The notes beneath the pieces are model-generated. The model saw nothing but the letters and a program-made list of their open reading frames with translations, was not told where the DNA came from and ran no database searches. A stretch of DNA of 64,000 nucleotides. Origin: CANQBR01 sp964641395 (GTDB lineage Bacteria > Bacillota > Negativicutes > Acidaminococcales > Acidaminococcaceae). How positions within the stretch are numbered: position 1 is the first letter of the stretch; every line of letters starts with the position of its first letter. Below are positions 8,921-16,847 of this stretch, one piece after another. The position numbers and the translations under genes were made by a program. Where the stretch lies: contig CAZXKQ010000005.1 in assembly GCA_964641395.1 (NCBI GenBank), positions 12,973-76,972 on the forward strand. The letters are read 5' to 3'.

Positions 8921-9637
8921 ATGGACAGTGACAAGCGTTTAATCGTGGCCTTGGACTTTCCCAGCTATGAAGAAGCGGTGGCCTGCGTCCAGGACTGCGG
9001 GCCGGCGGTGAGCTACTACAAGGTGGGTATGGAACTGTACTACGCCGCCGGCAGCCCCATCCTCCGCTATCTGAAGGAGCAGGGGAAGCAGGTCTTCCTG
9101 GACCTGAAGCTGCAGGACATCCCTAACACAGTGGCCGGCGCCCTGAAGGTGCTGACTAAGCTAGGGGCGGACATGCTCAACGTCCACACCGTAGGAGGGC
9201 CCAAGATGCTGGCGGCAGCGGCCACAGCTGTGCGGGAGGCGGCGGCAGCCGCCGGCCAGCCCGCGCCGAAGCTGATAGGGGTGACCATCCTCACCAGCAT
9301 GGATGAGGAGCAGTTTGCCGCCCTCCGCTACCAGGGCAGCATCGCCCAGCAGGTGGTGGCCCTGGCCCAGATGGCTCAGGCTGCCGGTCTGGACGGAGTG
9401 GTGGCCTCCCCCCAGGAGGCTGCCGCCATCAGGGCGGCCTGCGGCCCTGACTTCCTCATCGTCACCCCGGGGGTGCGGCCTCAAGGGGCGGCCCTGGATG
9501 ACCAGAGCAGGGTAGCCACCCCCAGAGGGGCCCTGAGGAATGGTTCCAGCCACATCGTAGTGGGCCGGCCCATCACCAAGGCGGCCCAGAGGCAGGCGGC
9601 AGCCCTGGCCATCGTAGCAGAAATCAAAGGAGTATGA
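8921..9637 (+). CDS. pyrF: Orotidine-5'-phosphate decarboxylase
   Basis: Removes CO2 from OMP to give UMP. The TIM barrel has 238 residues. The catalytic charge network is visible as DLKLQDIPNTV (DxKxxD, residues about 61-71), and the phosphate loop as TPGVRPQGAA and GRPITKA. The ATG at 8921 follows a run of G that serves as ribosome site. It lies 19 bases after pyrD and three bases before pyrE. Confidence 0.97.
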   Translation: MDSDKRLIVALDFPSYEEAVACVQDCGPAVSYYKVGMELYYAAGSPILRYLKEQGKQVFLDLKLQDIPNTVAGALKVLTKLGADMLNVHTVGGPKMLAAAATAVREAAAAAGQPAPKLIGVTILTSMDEEQFAALRYQGSIAQQVVALAQMAQAAGLDGVVASPQEAAAIRAACGPDFLIVTPGVRPQGAALDDQSRVATPRGALRNGSSHIVVGRPITKAAQRQAAALAIVAEIKGV

Positions 9638-9640
9638 CTT

Positions 9641-10222
9641 ATGGCTATCTTGACGGAAAAAGACGTAATGGGCCTTTTAGAGGAGACCCAGGCGGTGCTC
9701 CACGGCCACTTCTTGCTGACCAGCGGCCTGCACAGCCCTATGTATGTGGAAAAATTCAACGTTTTACAGCATCCTAAGTACACGGAGCGGCTCTGTCAGG
9801 AAATCGCCCGCCGCTACCAGGACGCCGGGGTGGAGCTGGTGATAGGGCCCATGACCGGCGGCATCCTGCTGGCCCACGAGGTAGGCAAGGCCCTAGGCAC
9901 CCGGGCCATCTTCACCGAGCGGGAGAACGGCAAAATGACCCTCAAGCGGGGCTTCCAGATCCCCACTGGCACCAAGGTGCTGGTAGTGGAGGACATCACC
10001 ACCACCGGCGGCAGCATCCAAGAGGTGATCGACGTGGTGAAGGCCCATGGAGGCGACCTAGTAGGGGTGGGCCTCTTAGTAGACCGCAGCGGCGGCAAGG
10101 TGAACTTCGGCGTGCGCACCGAAGCCTTGCTCCACTTGAACGTGGAAACCTATAAGCCGGAGAGCTGCCCCCTCTGCCAGCAGGGCCTGCCCTTTACGAA
10201 GCGGGGCCGCACCGGCAAATAG
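9641..10222 (+). CDS. pyrE: Orotate phosphoribosyltransferase
   Basis: Joins orotate and PRPP to form OMP. The 193-residue type I phosphoribosyltransferase has the PRPP loop VLVVEDITTTGGS (residues about 112-124) and the FTERENGKM segment of the mobile lid. The start ATG 9641 is three bases after the pyrF stop, with AAAGGAG in the pyrF end as ribosome site. It completes the UMP pathway in this operon. The last residues (CPLCQQGLPFTKRG) form a cysteine-containing tail seen in Firmicute PyrE proteins. Confidence 0.97.
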   Translation: MAILTEKDVMGLLEETQAVLHGHFLLTSGLHSPMYVEKFNVLQHPKYTERLCQEIARRYQDAGVELVIGPMTGGILLAHEVGKALGTRAIFTERENGKMTLKRGFQIPTGTKVLVVEDITTTGGSIQEVIDVVKAHGGDLVGVGLLVDRSGGKVNFGVRTEALLHLNVETYKPESCPLCQQGLPFTKRGRTGK

Positions 10223-10284
10223 CAGGGCAAGGCGGCTGGAACGCTGAGGTTGTGGAGTAGTGAGCTAGGGAGAAGGAGGCCGGC

Positions 10285-11058
10285 ATGGACAGAGTTATCC
10301 TAGGCAAGGTGCTACAGGGGTTGTTGCTGCCTCCGGGAGGCTTCATCCTCCTGGGCCTCTGCCTGACCATCTACCTATACATCAGGAAGCAGCGGGGAAG
10401 GTCCGTGCTGCTCTTCATCACCTTCTTCCTCTACTTCTTTTCCACCGCTCCGGTGGCCTTCTGCCTCTTGAAACCCTTGGAACTCATCTATCCGCCCCTG
10501 GCCCAGCCGGGCAGCCAGTCCTGCCAGGCCGTCATCCTCCTAGGGGGAGGGGCGGTGAGCAATGCCAAGCTGCCGGCAGGGGGCAACCTAGCCGGCTCTA
10601 GCGCCAACCGCCTCCTTACAGCCGCCACCCTGGCCCAACGGCAGCGGCTGCCCATCATCGTCAGCGGCGGAGCCCTCCGCCCTGGGGGCCCGGTGGAGGC
10701 GGAGGTGGCCGCCGAGGCCCTGGTGAACCTAGGGATAGGGGCCAACCAGATCATCCAGGAGGACAGGGCCCGCAACACCCAGGAGAACGCTGACTACGTG
10801 GCGGCCCTCTGCAAGGAGAGGGGCTTTAAAAGCTGCTACCTGGTGACCAGCGCCTACCATCTGCCTAGGGCCATGTTCTTCTTCCAAAAGGCCTGCAAGC
10901 CCCTGGACATCAACCTGGTGCCCCTGCCCTGTGACTACCAGGTGCAGGACCAGCCCTATTTTGACGGCCTCAGCTTCCTGCCCAGCATGGACAGCCTGGC
11001 CCTGAGTGGCCTGGCCCTCAAGGAGTACGTGGGCTGCCTGGCGGGCCTGGCCCAGTGA
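10285..11058 (+). CDS. DUF218 (YdcF/SanA/ElyC family) membrane protein
   Basis: 257 residues with two predicted N-terminal membrane helices (about 11-30 and 36-58) followed by a DUF218 domain. The family core is visible as AVILLGGGAV, IVSGGALRPGGPVEAEV, and ARNTQENADYV with the conserved Thr-Glu-Asn. E. coli relatives influence envelope and peptidoglycan precursor homeostasis, but their reaction is not settled, so no activity is assigned. GAGAAGGAGG precedes the ATG. It lies 62 bases after pyrE with no terminator between, and a strong terminator follows, so it is probably the last gene of the pyr transcript. Confidence 0.85.
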   Translation: MDRVILGKVLQGLLLPPGGFILLGLCLTIYLYIRKQRGRSVLLFITFFLYFFSTAPVAFCLLKPLELIYPPLAQPGSQSCQAVILLGGGAVSNAKLPAGGNLAGSSANRLLTAATLAQRQRLPIIVSGGALRPGGPVEAEVAAEALVNLGIGANQIIQEDRARNTQENADYVAALCKERGFKSCYLVTSAYHLPRAMFFFQKACKPLDINLVPLPCDYQVQDQPYFDGLSFLPSMDSLALSGLALKEYVGCLAGLAQ

Positions 11059-11077
11059 GGAGGCCCTGGCAGCAAAA

Positions 11078-11117
11078 GAAAAGCCCCAAGCCAGAAGGGG
11101 AGGCTGGGGCTTTTTAG
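11078..11117 (+). terminator. Intrinsic terminator of the pyr operon
   Basis: AAAGCCCC-AAGCC pairs with GGCTGGGGCTTT across the loop AGAAGGGGA, with one bulge, and TTTTT follows. It lies 20 bases after the DUF218 gene. Confidence 0.88.
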
Positions 11118-11194
11118 TTTTTGTTTTTATCTGCAAATAAACTAATATCTTCAGCTCTTCTAAGCTATAACAGTGCCGATCCTGAACTGGCTCC

Positions 11195-11395
11195 TCATTT
11201 GCCTGGGACGGCTGCCAGCGGCTGCTTAACCCTGCCAGCTTCTTCCAGCCTTTTAGGGTCCAGTTCCTTTTCCCGTCTCGCTTCGATGCTTGCACCAATA
11301 CGAGCCACCCGCGAATTGCTAGCAGCTATTTCTTGCGGAGTGAATAGCTCTTTCTGCAGCTCTTCCCACGTTCCGCCTAGTGCGTCCTTCTTCAT
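11195..11395 (-). pseudogene. Truncated HigA/Xre-type antitoxin-like ORF
   Basis: A 66-codon ORF preceded by AAAGGAGG seven bases before its ATG, so the start looks functional. The N-terminal part (ELFTPQEIAASNSRVARIG, then KRLEEAGRVKQP) resembles the start of HigA-type antitoxins (TPEEI..SN.RVA..G...ARR...S...LEE.SGVKQP). Right after VKQP, where the DNA-recognition helix should continue (VIARME...), the frame reads LAAVPGK and stops. The other two frames do not restore a convincing HTH. No toxin gene is adjacent. Probably a decayed toxin-antitoxin remnant; a short expressed peptide is also possible. Confidence 0.5.
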
Positions 11396-11416
11396 CTCAT
11401 CCTCCTTTGTGCCCTT

Positions 11417-11450
11417 TTAAAACTGCCCTTGTCAGACTTGACAAGGGCAG
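11417..11450 (-). terminator. Intrinsic terminator of fba
   Basis: A perfect 12-base inverted repeat (CTGCCCTTGTCA, loop of four, TGACAAGGGCAG, 11423-11450) is followed on the minus strand by TTTTAAAA. It lies 43 bases beyond the fba stop and immediately before the truncated antitoxin-like ORF. Confidence 0.85.
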
Positions 11451-11492
11451 CGCACCCCTTTATTTAGGGTTCAAAATGTCGCTAAGCAGCGG

Positions 11493-12422
11493 TTACAGCC
11501 GGTGGCTGGAGTTCAGCACGTCCCGCATCTTGTGGGCCACCATGGCCTTGATGGCCTCCCTGGCCGGCCGCAGGTACTGGCGGGGGTCGAAGTCCCCGGG
11601 ATGCTCTACGAAGTGTTTGCGGATGGAGGCAGTCATGGCCAGGCGCAGGTCGGTGTCGATGTTGATCTTGCAGACGCCGAACTTGCCGGCCCGCAGCAGC
11701 ATCTCCTCCGGCACACCCTGGGCCCCGTCCAGCTTGCCGCCGTACTTGTTGCACTGGGCCACGAACTCGGGGATGACGGTGCTGGCGCCGTGGAGGACTA
11801 GGGGATAGCCAGGCAGCATGTTGGTGATCTTCTCCAGGCGGGCGAAGTCCAGCTCCGGTTTGCCCTTGAACTTGTAGGCCCCGTGACTGGTGCCGATGGC
11901 GATGGCCAGGGAGTCGCAGCCGGTGCGCTCTACGAACTCCACCGCCTGATCCGGGTCGGTGTAGGTGGCGTCCTTGGTGTTGACCTTGACAGCGTCTTCC
12001 ACGCCGGCCAGGCGGCCTAGCTCTGCCTCTACTACCACGCCCTTGGCATGGGCGTATTCCACCACCTGCTTGGTGAGGGCGATGTTTTCTTCAAAGGGAT
12101 GCTTAGAACCATCGATCATAACCGAGGTGAAGCCTCCGTCTACGCAGGCCTTGCAGATGGCGAAGTCTTCCCCGTGGTCCAGGTGGAGGCAGATAGGCAG
12201 GCCGGTGGTCTCCATGGCAGCCTCTACCAGCTTCACCAAGTACACATGGTTGGCGTATTTCCGGGCACCGGCGCTGACCTGGAGGATGAAGGGGGATTCC
12301 TCCTCCTTGGCGGCCTCCACGATGCCCTGGATGATCTCCATGTTGTTCACGTTGAAGGCGCCTACTGCGTAATGGCCCTCATAGGCTTTTTTGAACATTT
12401 CGGTAGAAGTTACTAACGGCAT
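11493..12422 (-). CDS. fba: Fructose-bisphosphate aldolase, class II
   Basis: Zinc-dependent cleavage of fructose 1,6-bisphosphate to the two triose phosphates, and the reverse reaction in gluconeogenesis. The 309 residues match the short class II type. LHLDHGED at about residues 79-86 holds the catalytic aspartate and a zinc histidine. LVLHGAST near 208 carries another zinc ligand, and VCKINIDTDLRLAMT is the phosphate/substrate loop. AAGGAGG precedes the ATG by seven bases. It stands alone between its own promoter and terminator. Confidence 0.96.
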   Translation of the reverse strand: MPLVTSTEMFKKAYEGHYAVGAFNVNNMEIIQGIVEAAKEEESPFILQVSAGARKYANHVYLVKLVEAAMETTGLPICLHLDHGEDFAICKACVDGGFTSVMIDGSKHPFEENIALTKQVVEYAHAKGVVVEAELGRLAGVEDAVKVNTKDATYTDPDQAVEFVERTGCDSLAIAIGTSHGAYKFKGKPELDFARLEKITNMLPGYPLVLHGASTVIPEFVAQCNKYGGKLDGAQGVPEEMLLRAGKFGVCKINIDTDLRLAMTASIRKHFVEHPGDFDPRQYLRPAREAIKAMVAHKMRDVLNSSHRL

Positions 12423-12454
12423 AAAACACCCTCCTTGTGTTAAAATCTGCTATT

Positions 12455-12483
12455 ATTATACCATATTTTCCCTTTTAGCATAC
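12455..12483 (-). promoter_or_regulatory. Extended -10 promoter of fba
   Basis: On the minus strand TGGTATAAT gives a TGn-extended -10 (TATAAT at 12455-12460), about 33 bases before the fba start codon. No good -35 is seen 17 bases upstream. Confidence 0.6.
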
Positions 12484-12507
12484 CTCTTTTTCGCAAAATC
12501 CCTACTT

Positions 12508-13155
12508 TTATAGCCAGGCGGCCAGGTCGGCAGGCAGGGCGCTGCTGATCTCCAGACGGTGTTGGCTGATAGGGTGGCGGAAGCTGAGGTAGGCGGAGTG
12601 GAGGGCGTGGCGGCCTGGGGGCCCAGGGGGGCCGTAGAGGCCGTCCCCTACCAGGGGGCAGCCTAGGTAGGCCATGTGCACCCGGATCTGGTGGGTGCGG
12701 CCTGTAGCCAGGCAGAGCCGCAGCAGGGCCCGGCCCGGCCGTCGCAGCAGCACCCGGTAGTAGGTGAGGGCGGCCTGGCCCCGGCTAAAGTCCACCTGCC
12801 GCTCCATCAGGCTGCCCTCCTTACGGGCGATGGGAGCGTCCACCCGGCCCTCCTCCGGCAGGCTGTCAACCCGTCCCTCCACGATGGCCAGATACTCCTT
12901 GCGCAGCCCCGCCGCCGGCCGGCCTAGCAGGTACTGGAGCCGAGGAGCCTTGGCCGCCAGCATCAGGCCGCTGGTGTAGCGGTCCAGGCGGGAGAGGAGG
13001 TGGGGGAGGCAGGCCTGGCCGCTAGCGGCGTAGTAGGCCCCTAGCAGCTCCACCAGGCTGCCTTCCCCCTGCTTATTATTAGGGTGGGTCAGCAGGCCTG
13101 CCGGCTTCTCCACCACCGCTATGTATGGATCTTCGTAGTAAAGCTGGATGTCCAT
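12508..13155 (-). CDS. RluA-family RNA pseudouridine synthase
   Basis: Isomerises uridine in ribosomal or transfer RNA. The 215 residues cover only the catalytic domain, with no S4 domain, like the RluC/RluD-related short forms. The catalytic aspartate is in SRLDRYTSGLML (normally HRLDxxTSG; the leading His is Ser here). GRTHQIRVHMAYLGCPLVGD is the second family signature. The target base cannot be inferred. The ATG at 13155 has GGAGGG upstream. The neighbours are fba and a divergent ABC importer, so no operon partner helps. Confidence 0.9.
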   Translation of the reverse strand: MDIQLYYEDPYIAVVEKPAGLLTHPNNKQGEGSLVELLGAYYAASGQACLPHLLSRLDRYTSGLMLAAKAPRLQYLLGRPAAGLRKEYLAIVEGRVDSLPEEGRVDAPIARKEGSLMERQVDFSRGQAALTYYRVLLRRPGRALLRLCLATGRTHQIRVHMAYLGCPLVGDGLYGPPGPPGRHALHSAYLSFRHPISQHRLEISSALPADLAAWL

Positions 13156-13210
13156 GGATCCCTCCTGCTGCCATTATAGCAAAGGGGCAGGGGAGGCGCA
13201 AGGGCGCTAG

Positions 13211-13239
13211 TTGACCAAAGAGGGGCGGCGTATTATAAT
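13211..13239 (+). promoter_or_regulatory. Sigma-A promoter of the ABC importer operon
   Basis: TTGACC (13211-13216) and TATAAT (13234-13239) are spaced 17 bases, in the 137-base gap between the divergent pseudouridine synthase and the importer. No riboswitch or recognisable Fur box was found in the short leader. Confidence 0.88.
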
Positions 13240-13291
13240 TATACCTAGTTAGGAATTAATCTCTCACTAGCTTTAGCGAAGGATGGCAACC

Positions 13292-14245
13292 ATGCGGCAA
13301 AGATCTTCCTCCCTCCTCCTCGTCCTCATCTTCCTCTGCTGTACTGTAGCCTGGCTGGGGGGCTGCGGCAGTCCCAAGGAGCAGTCCCAGGCCGCCCCTC
13401 CCTACCTAGTGGTGGAGGATGCGGCGGCCAGGAAGGTAGCCTTGCCCAAGAAGCCCAGCCGCATCGTCTCCCTCAGCCCCTCCTACCTGGGGATGATAGA
13501 GGCGGTAGGGGGGCAGCTGGTAGGCAGGGCCGCCTCCAAGGTGGGGACGGTACCCCCGGCCTTCGCCGCCGTGCCTGAAGTGGGCCTGGTGTACAACATC
13601 AATATGGAGGCCTTGGTGGCCCTGAAGCCCGACCTGGTGCTGGCAGGCCGCAACCAGCACGACAAGTTCGTGCCCCTCTTAGAGTCTAACGGTATAGCCG
13701 TGCTGGAACTGGACGCCAAGACCTACCCTGAGGTACAGCAGACCCTGGCCCTCCTAGGCCGCATCTACGGCCGGGAGGAGGCGGCAGCCGCCCAGATCGC
13801 CCGCCTGGACCAGCAGATCGCCGCCGTCAAGGCCCGCCTGCCTAAGGGGAAGCCTAAGACCATCGTCATCATGCACGCCACCGCCGCCAGCGTCACGGTG
13901 GAGGGCAGCCACAGCATAGCCGGCTGCGTAGCCGGCCTCCTGGATATGGACAATGTGGCCGCCAAGGCCCTCAAGGGCCGCTCCGATAAGACCCCCTACA
14001 GCATGGAAAGCTTGGTGGAGCAAAATCCAGAGCTGATCTTCATCACCTCCATGGGCAAGCCGGAAGAGATCCAGAACCGGCTGCGCATGGACTTTCAAAA
14101 CAACCCTGCCTGGAACTCCCTGGCCGCCGTCCGGGCAGGGAGGGTCTACGTGCTGCCGGAAAACCTCTTCCTCTTGAATCCCGGCTTGAAGTACCCGGCA
14201 GCGGTAGAGTACATGGCTAAGATCGTCTATCCGGAGGCGTTTTAA
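13292..14245 (+). CDS. ABC transporter substrate-binding lipoprotein (BtuF/FecB type)
   Basis: Captures a chelated metal or corrinoid at the cell surface for the permease encoded next. A signal peptide of about 25 residues ends in the lipobox LGGC, and the mature protein is a periplasmic-binding type III fold (SRIVSLSPSYLGMIEAVG; LVALKPDLVLAG). I start at ATG 13292 because AAGGA lies eight bases upstream; ATG 13283 in the same frame would overlap that site. The substrate could be cobalamin, which would suit the cbi operon elsewhere in the window, or haem or a siderophore. Sequence alone does not decide. Confidence 0.88.
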   Translation: MRQRSSSLLLVLIFLCCTVAWLGGCGSPKEQSQAAPPYLVVEDAAARKVALPKKPSRIVSLSPSYLGMIEAVGGQLVGRAASKVGTVPPAFAAVPEVGLVYNINMEALVALKPDLVLAGRNQHDKFVPLLESNGIAVLELDAKTYPEVQQTLALLGRIYGREEAAAAQIARLDQQIAAVKARLPKGKPKTIVIMHATAASVTVEGSHSIAGCVAGLLDMDNVAAKALKGRSDKTPYSMESLVEQNPELIFITSMGKPEEIQNRLRMDFQNNPAWNSLAAVRAGRVYVLPENLFLLNPGLKYPAAVEYMAKIVYPEAF

Positions 14246-14246
14246 G

Positions 14247-15278
14247 ATGCTTGCCCAGGCCCCTGACCAGGCTAAAACCACCCTAGGCCCCCTAGGCCTG
14301 AGCCGCAGTCTGTGGCGGGCCCTGGTGCTGGCGGCCTTCGCCCTGCTGGCCCTGGCGGGCCTCTTTTTGAGCCTCACCCAGGGCTCTACCACCATCAGCA
14401 TGGGCCAGGTCTGGTCCCTTTTGCTGGAGCCGGATGGGGGAGCGGCCAGCCAGATCATCTGGAATATCCGCCTGCCCCGCACCATCGTGGCTGCCCTGGT
14501 GGGCATCAACCTCTCTCTGTCCGGGGCCATCTTGCAGGCCATTATGGGCAACCCCCTGGCCGACCCTCACATCATCGGCATCTCCGCCGGGGCCGGCCTG
14601 GCCGGGGTGGCCATTATGATCCTGCTGCCCCAGCTCACCTATCTGATCACCCCCTGCGCCTTCTGCGGCGCCCTGCTGGCCGCCATCCTCATCTACATCT
14701 TGGCCTGGAAGGACGGCATCAAGCCGGTCCGGGTCATCCTGGCAGGGGTGGCGGTGAGCGCCTTCCTCAGCGCCGGCATCAGCGGCCTGATGATCTTTTA
14801 CAGCGACCGGGTCCACGGGGCCCTGATGTGGATGGTAGGGGGCCTGGCCGCCCGTAGCTGGCCCCACGCCCTCCTCATCGCCCCCTATGCCGCCCTAGGC
14901 CTGGTACTGGCCCTGGCCGCAGCCTCCCACCTGAACATCCTCCTGCTGGGGGACGAGATGGCCCGGGGCCTGGGCCTCAACGTGGAGCTCACCCGCCTGG
15001 CCCTCACCGCCATCGCCGCCCTCCTGGCCGCCAGCAGCGTCAGCGTAGTAGGCCTGCTGGGCTTTGTAGGCCTCATCGTGCCCCACGGGGCCAGGTTGCT
15101 GTTAGGCAGTGATTACCGCTACCTGCTGCCGGGAGCGGCCCTGCTAGGGGTGGCGGTGGTCACCCTCAGCGACACCTTCGCCCGGGTGGTCTTCGCCCCT
15201 ATAGAGCTGCCAGTAGGCATCATCATGGCCTTCATCGGCGCCCCCTTCTTCCTCTTCTTGCTCAGGAGGGAACTATGA
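14247..15278 (+). CDS. ABC transporter permease, FecCD/BtuC family
   Basis: A 343-residue integral membrane protein with about ten hydrophobic helices, forming a homodimer that moves the metal chelate or corrinoid across the membrane. Family marks include IWNIRLPRTIVAALVG near residue 70, GAILQAIMGNPLADPHIIG near 94-112, and GFVGLIVPHGARLL near 270, the last part of the coupling region that contacts the ATPase. The ATG is one base after the binding-protein stop, with GGAGG nine bases upstream. The ATPase start overlaps its end (ATGA). Confidence 0.93.
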   Translation: MLAQAPDQAKTTLGPLGLSRSLWRALVLAAFALLALAGLFLSLTQGSTTISMGQVWSLLLEPDGGAASQIIWNIRLPRTIVAALVGINLSLSGAILQAIMGNPLADPHIIGISAGAGLAGVAIMILLPQLTYLITPCAFCGALLAAILIYILAWKDGIKPVRVILAGVAVSAFLSAGISGLMIFYSDRVHGALMWMVGGLAARSWPHALLIAPYAALGLVLALAAASHLNILLLGDEMARGLGLNVELTRLALTAIAALLAASSVSVVGLLGFVGLIVPHGARLLLGSDYRYLLPGAALLGVAVVTLSDTFARVVFAPIELPVGIIMAFIGAPFFLFLLRREL

Positions 15279-16078
15279 GCCAGGTCCAGGAAGCCATCCT
15301 CAGCACCCACAACCTCTCCGTCACCCTCAACAAGAAGGGGATAGTGGCGGAGCTTGATATCGCCATCCCCGCCGGCTCCGTCAGCTGCATCATCGGCCCT
15401 AACGGCTGTGGCAAAAGCACCACCCTGAAGGCCATGGCCCGGATGCTGCCCTACGAGGGGAGCATCACCTTCCAGGGTGCGGAGCTCCGCTCCTACAGCA
15501 GCCGCAGGCTGGCCAAGCAGCTGGCCATCCTCACCCAGTCCCCTCAGGCCCCCTTGGACCTGACGGTGGGGGACTTGGTAGAGCGGGGCCGCTTTCCCCA
15601 CCGCTCCTTCCTAGGCCGCACAACGGCGGAGGACAGGGAGCAGGTCGCCTGGGCCCTGGCAGAGACCAACCTGGCCTCCCTTAGGGGCCGGCTCCTCAGC
15701 ACCCTTTCCGGCGGGGAGCGGCAGCGGGCCTGGATCGCCATGGCCCTGGCCCAGCGGCCCCAGCTGTTGTTCTTAGACGAGCCCACCACCTACCTGGACA
15801 TCAGCCACCAGTTGGAGGTGATGAGCCTCATCCGCCGCTTGAACAGGGAGCTGGGGCTGACCATCGTCATGGTGCTCCACGACATCAACCAGGTGCTCCG
15901 CTACAGCCAGCAGGTCTACGTCATCAAGGACGGCCGCCTGGTGGCGGCAGGGGAGCCGGAGGCGGTGATAACCGTGGACCTCTTGCGCCAGGTCTACGGC
16001 GTAGAGGCGGATGAGTTCACTACTGCCGGCGGCCGCCGGGTGCTGCTGCCCAGGGAGGCAGAGGGAAGGCGTACTTAG
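15275..16078 (+). CDS. ABC transporter ATP-binding protein (FecE/BtuD type)
   Basis: Powers the preceding permease. In 267 residues there are a Walker A GPNGCGKST, a Q-loop near ILTQSPQ, the signature LSGGERQR, a Walker B LLFLDEPTTYLD and the switch histidine in VLHDIN. It is about the usual size (255-270). It overlaps the permease by four bases, so all three genes form one transcript from the promoter at 13211. Confidence 0.94.
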   Translation: MSQVQEAILSTHNLSVTLNKKGIVAELDIAIPAGSVSCIIGPNGCGKSTTLKAMARMLPYEGSITFQGAELRSYSSRRLAKQLAILTQSPQAPLDLTVGDLVERGRFPHRSFLGRTTAEDREQVAWALAETNLASLRGRLLSTLSGGERQRAWIAMALAQRPQLLFLDEPTTYLDISHQLEVMSLIRRLNRELGLTIVMVLHDINQVLRYSQQVYVIKDGRLVAAGEPEAVITVDLLRQVYGVEADEFTTAGGRRVLLPREAEGRRT

Positions 16079-16124
16079 TTGCAAAAAAGTCACAGCTTTA
16101 GGCTTAAATTTCGCCTTTTACACC

Positions 16125-16154
16125 TTGAATAGTATATACTAGTTGGTGTATAAT
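16125..16154 (+). promoter_or_regulatory. Promoter of ccpN-ppsR with two internal palindromes
   Basis: TTGAAT (16125-16130) and TATAAT (16149-16154) are 18 bases apart. The spacer begins with the perfect palindrome AGTATATACT (16131-16140). The -10 hexamer is itself bracketed by GGTG and CACC (16145-16158). Such symmetry over the core promoter is where an autoregulating repressor such as CcpN would bind, but no known CcpN site is claimed. Confidence 0.7.
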
Positions 16155-16196
16155 CACCTTAACCTACCATGTTGGTGAATAAAGGGGGCGATCCTC

Positions 16197-16847
16197 ATTT
16201 CCTTAAGCACTAGACAGAAGCAGATTGCAGAAATTGTACGCCTAGACGGCCCCATCACTGGTGAAAAGATCGCAGCCCGGCTCAGCGTAACCCGCGCTGC
16301 CCTCCGCAGTGATCTTGCTATCTTGGTAATGGGAGGCATCCTGGATGCCAGGCCCAAGGTAGGCTACTTCTACACAGGCAAGAATACTTTGGGCATGTTG
16401 ATGGAGGAGATCTCCGCCATCCGGGTGCGGGACCTCCAGTCCATCCCGGTGGTCATCTCCCAGGAGAAGAGCGCCTACGAGGCCATGGTCACCATGTTCC
16501 TAGAAGACGTAGGCACCCTCTTCGTGCTGGACGAGGCCGGCCTGCTGTGCGGCATCCTGTCCCGCAAGGATCTTTTAAAGGCGGCCCTCAACAATGGGGA
16601 CCCCCGGGAGGTACCCCTGGTGCTGGCCATGACCCCCCTGAGCAAGATCATCGTGGCCAGCCCTGATGAATCGGTGGCCGCCGCCGCCCGCCGGCTGATC
16701 GACAACGAGATCGACTGTCTGCCAGTGGTGCAGACGGTGGACGACGGCAACCGGAGCTACGAGGTGGTGGGCCGCATCACCAAGACTAATTTCACCCGCC
16801 TGCTAGTGGACTTGGCAGAAGGAAAGGGAGGTAATTATCATAAGTAA
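16197..16847 (+). CDS. ccpN: CcpN-like transcriptional repressor (HTH plus two CBS domains), apparent AUU start
   Basis: Represses gluconeogenic genes in Bacillus. An N-terminal HTH covers residues 4-42 (RQKQIAEIVRLDGPITGEKI, then SVTRAALRSDLAIL), the linker RPKVGYFYTGK is as in CcpN, and two CBS domains cover about 70-210. The HTH has no ATG, GTG or TTG in frame upstream of it; the first such codon is TTG 16323, which would delete the HTH. The frame is open only from 16179 (TGA at 16176). AAGGGGG lies eight bases before ATT 16197, which gives 216 residues beginning (M)SLSTRQ, matching the family length of about 212. AUU initiation is therefore inferred. Overlaps ppsR by eight bases. Confidence 0.85.
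   Translation: MSLSTRQKQIAEIVRLDGPITGEKIAARLSVTRAALRSDLAILVMGGILDARPKVGYFYTGKNTLGMLMEEISAIRVRDLQSIPVVISQEKSAYEAMVTMFLEDVGTLFVLDEAGLLCGILSRKDLLKAALNNGDPREVPLVLAMTPLSKIIVASPDESVAAAARRLIDNEIDCLPVVQTVDDGNRSYEVVGRITKTNFTRLLVDLAEGKGGNYHK

Noticed and set aside
13240..13291. Cobalamin riboswitch or Fur box before the ABC importer
   Set aside because: The leader is only about 45 bases and has no B12-box-like or Fur-like sequence, so the substrate is left open.
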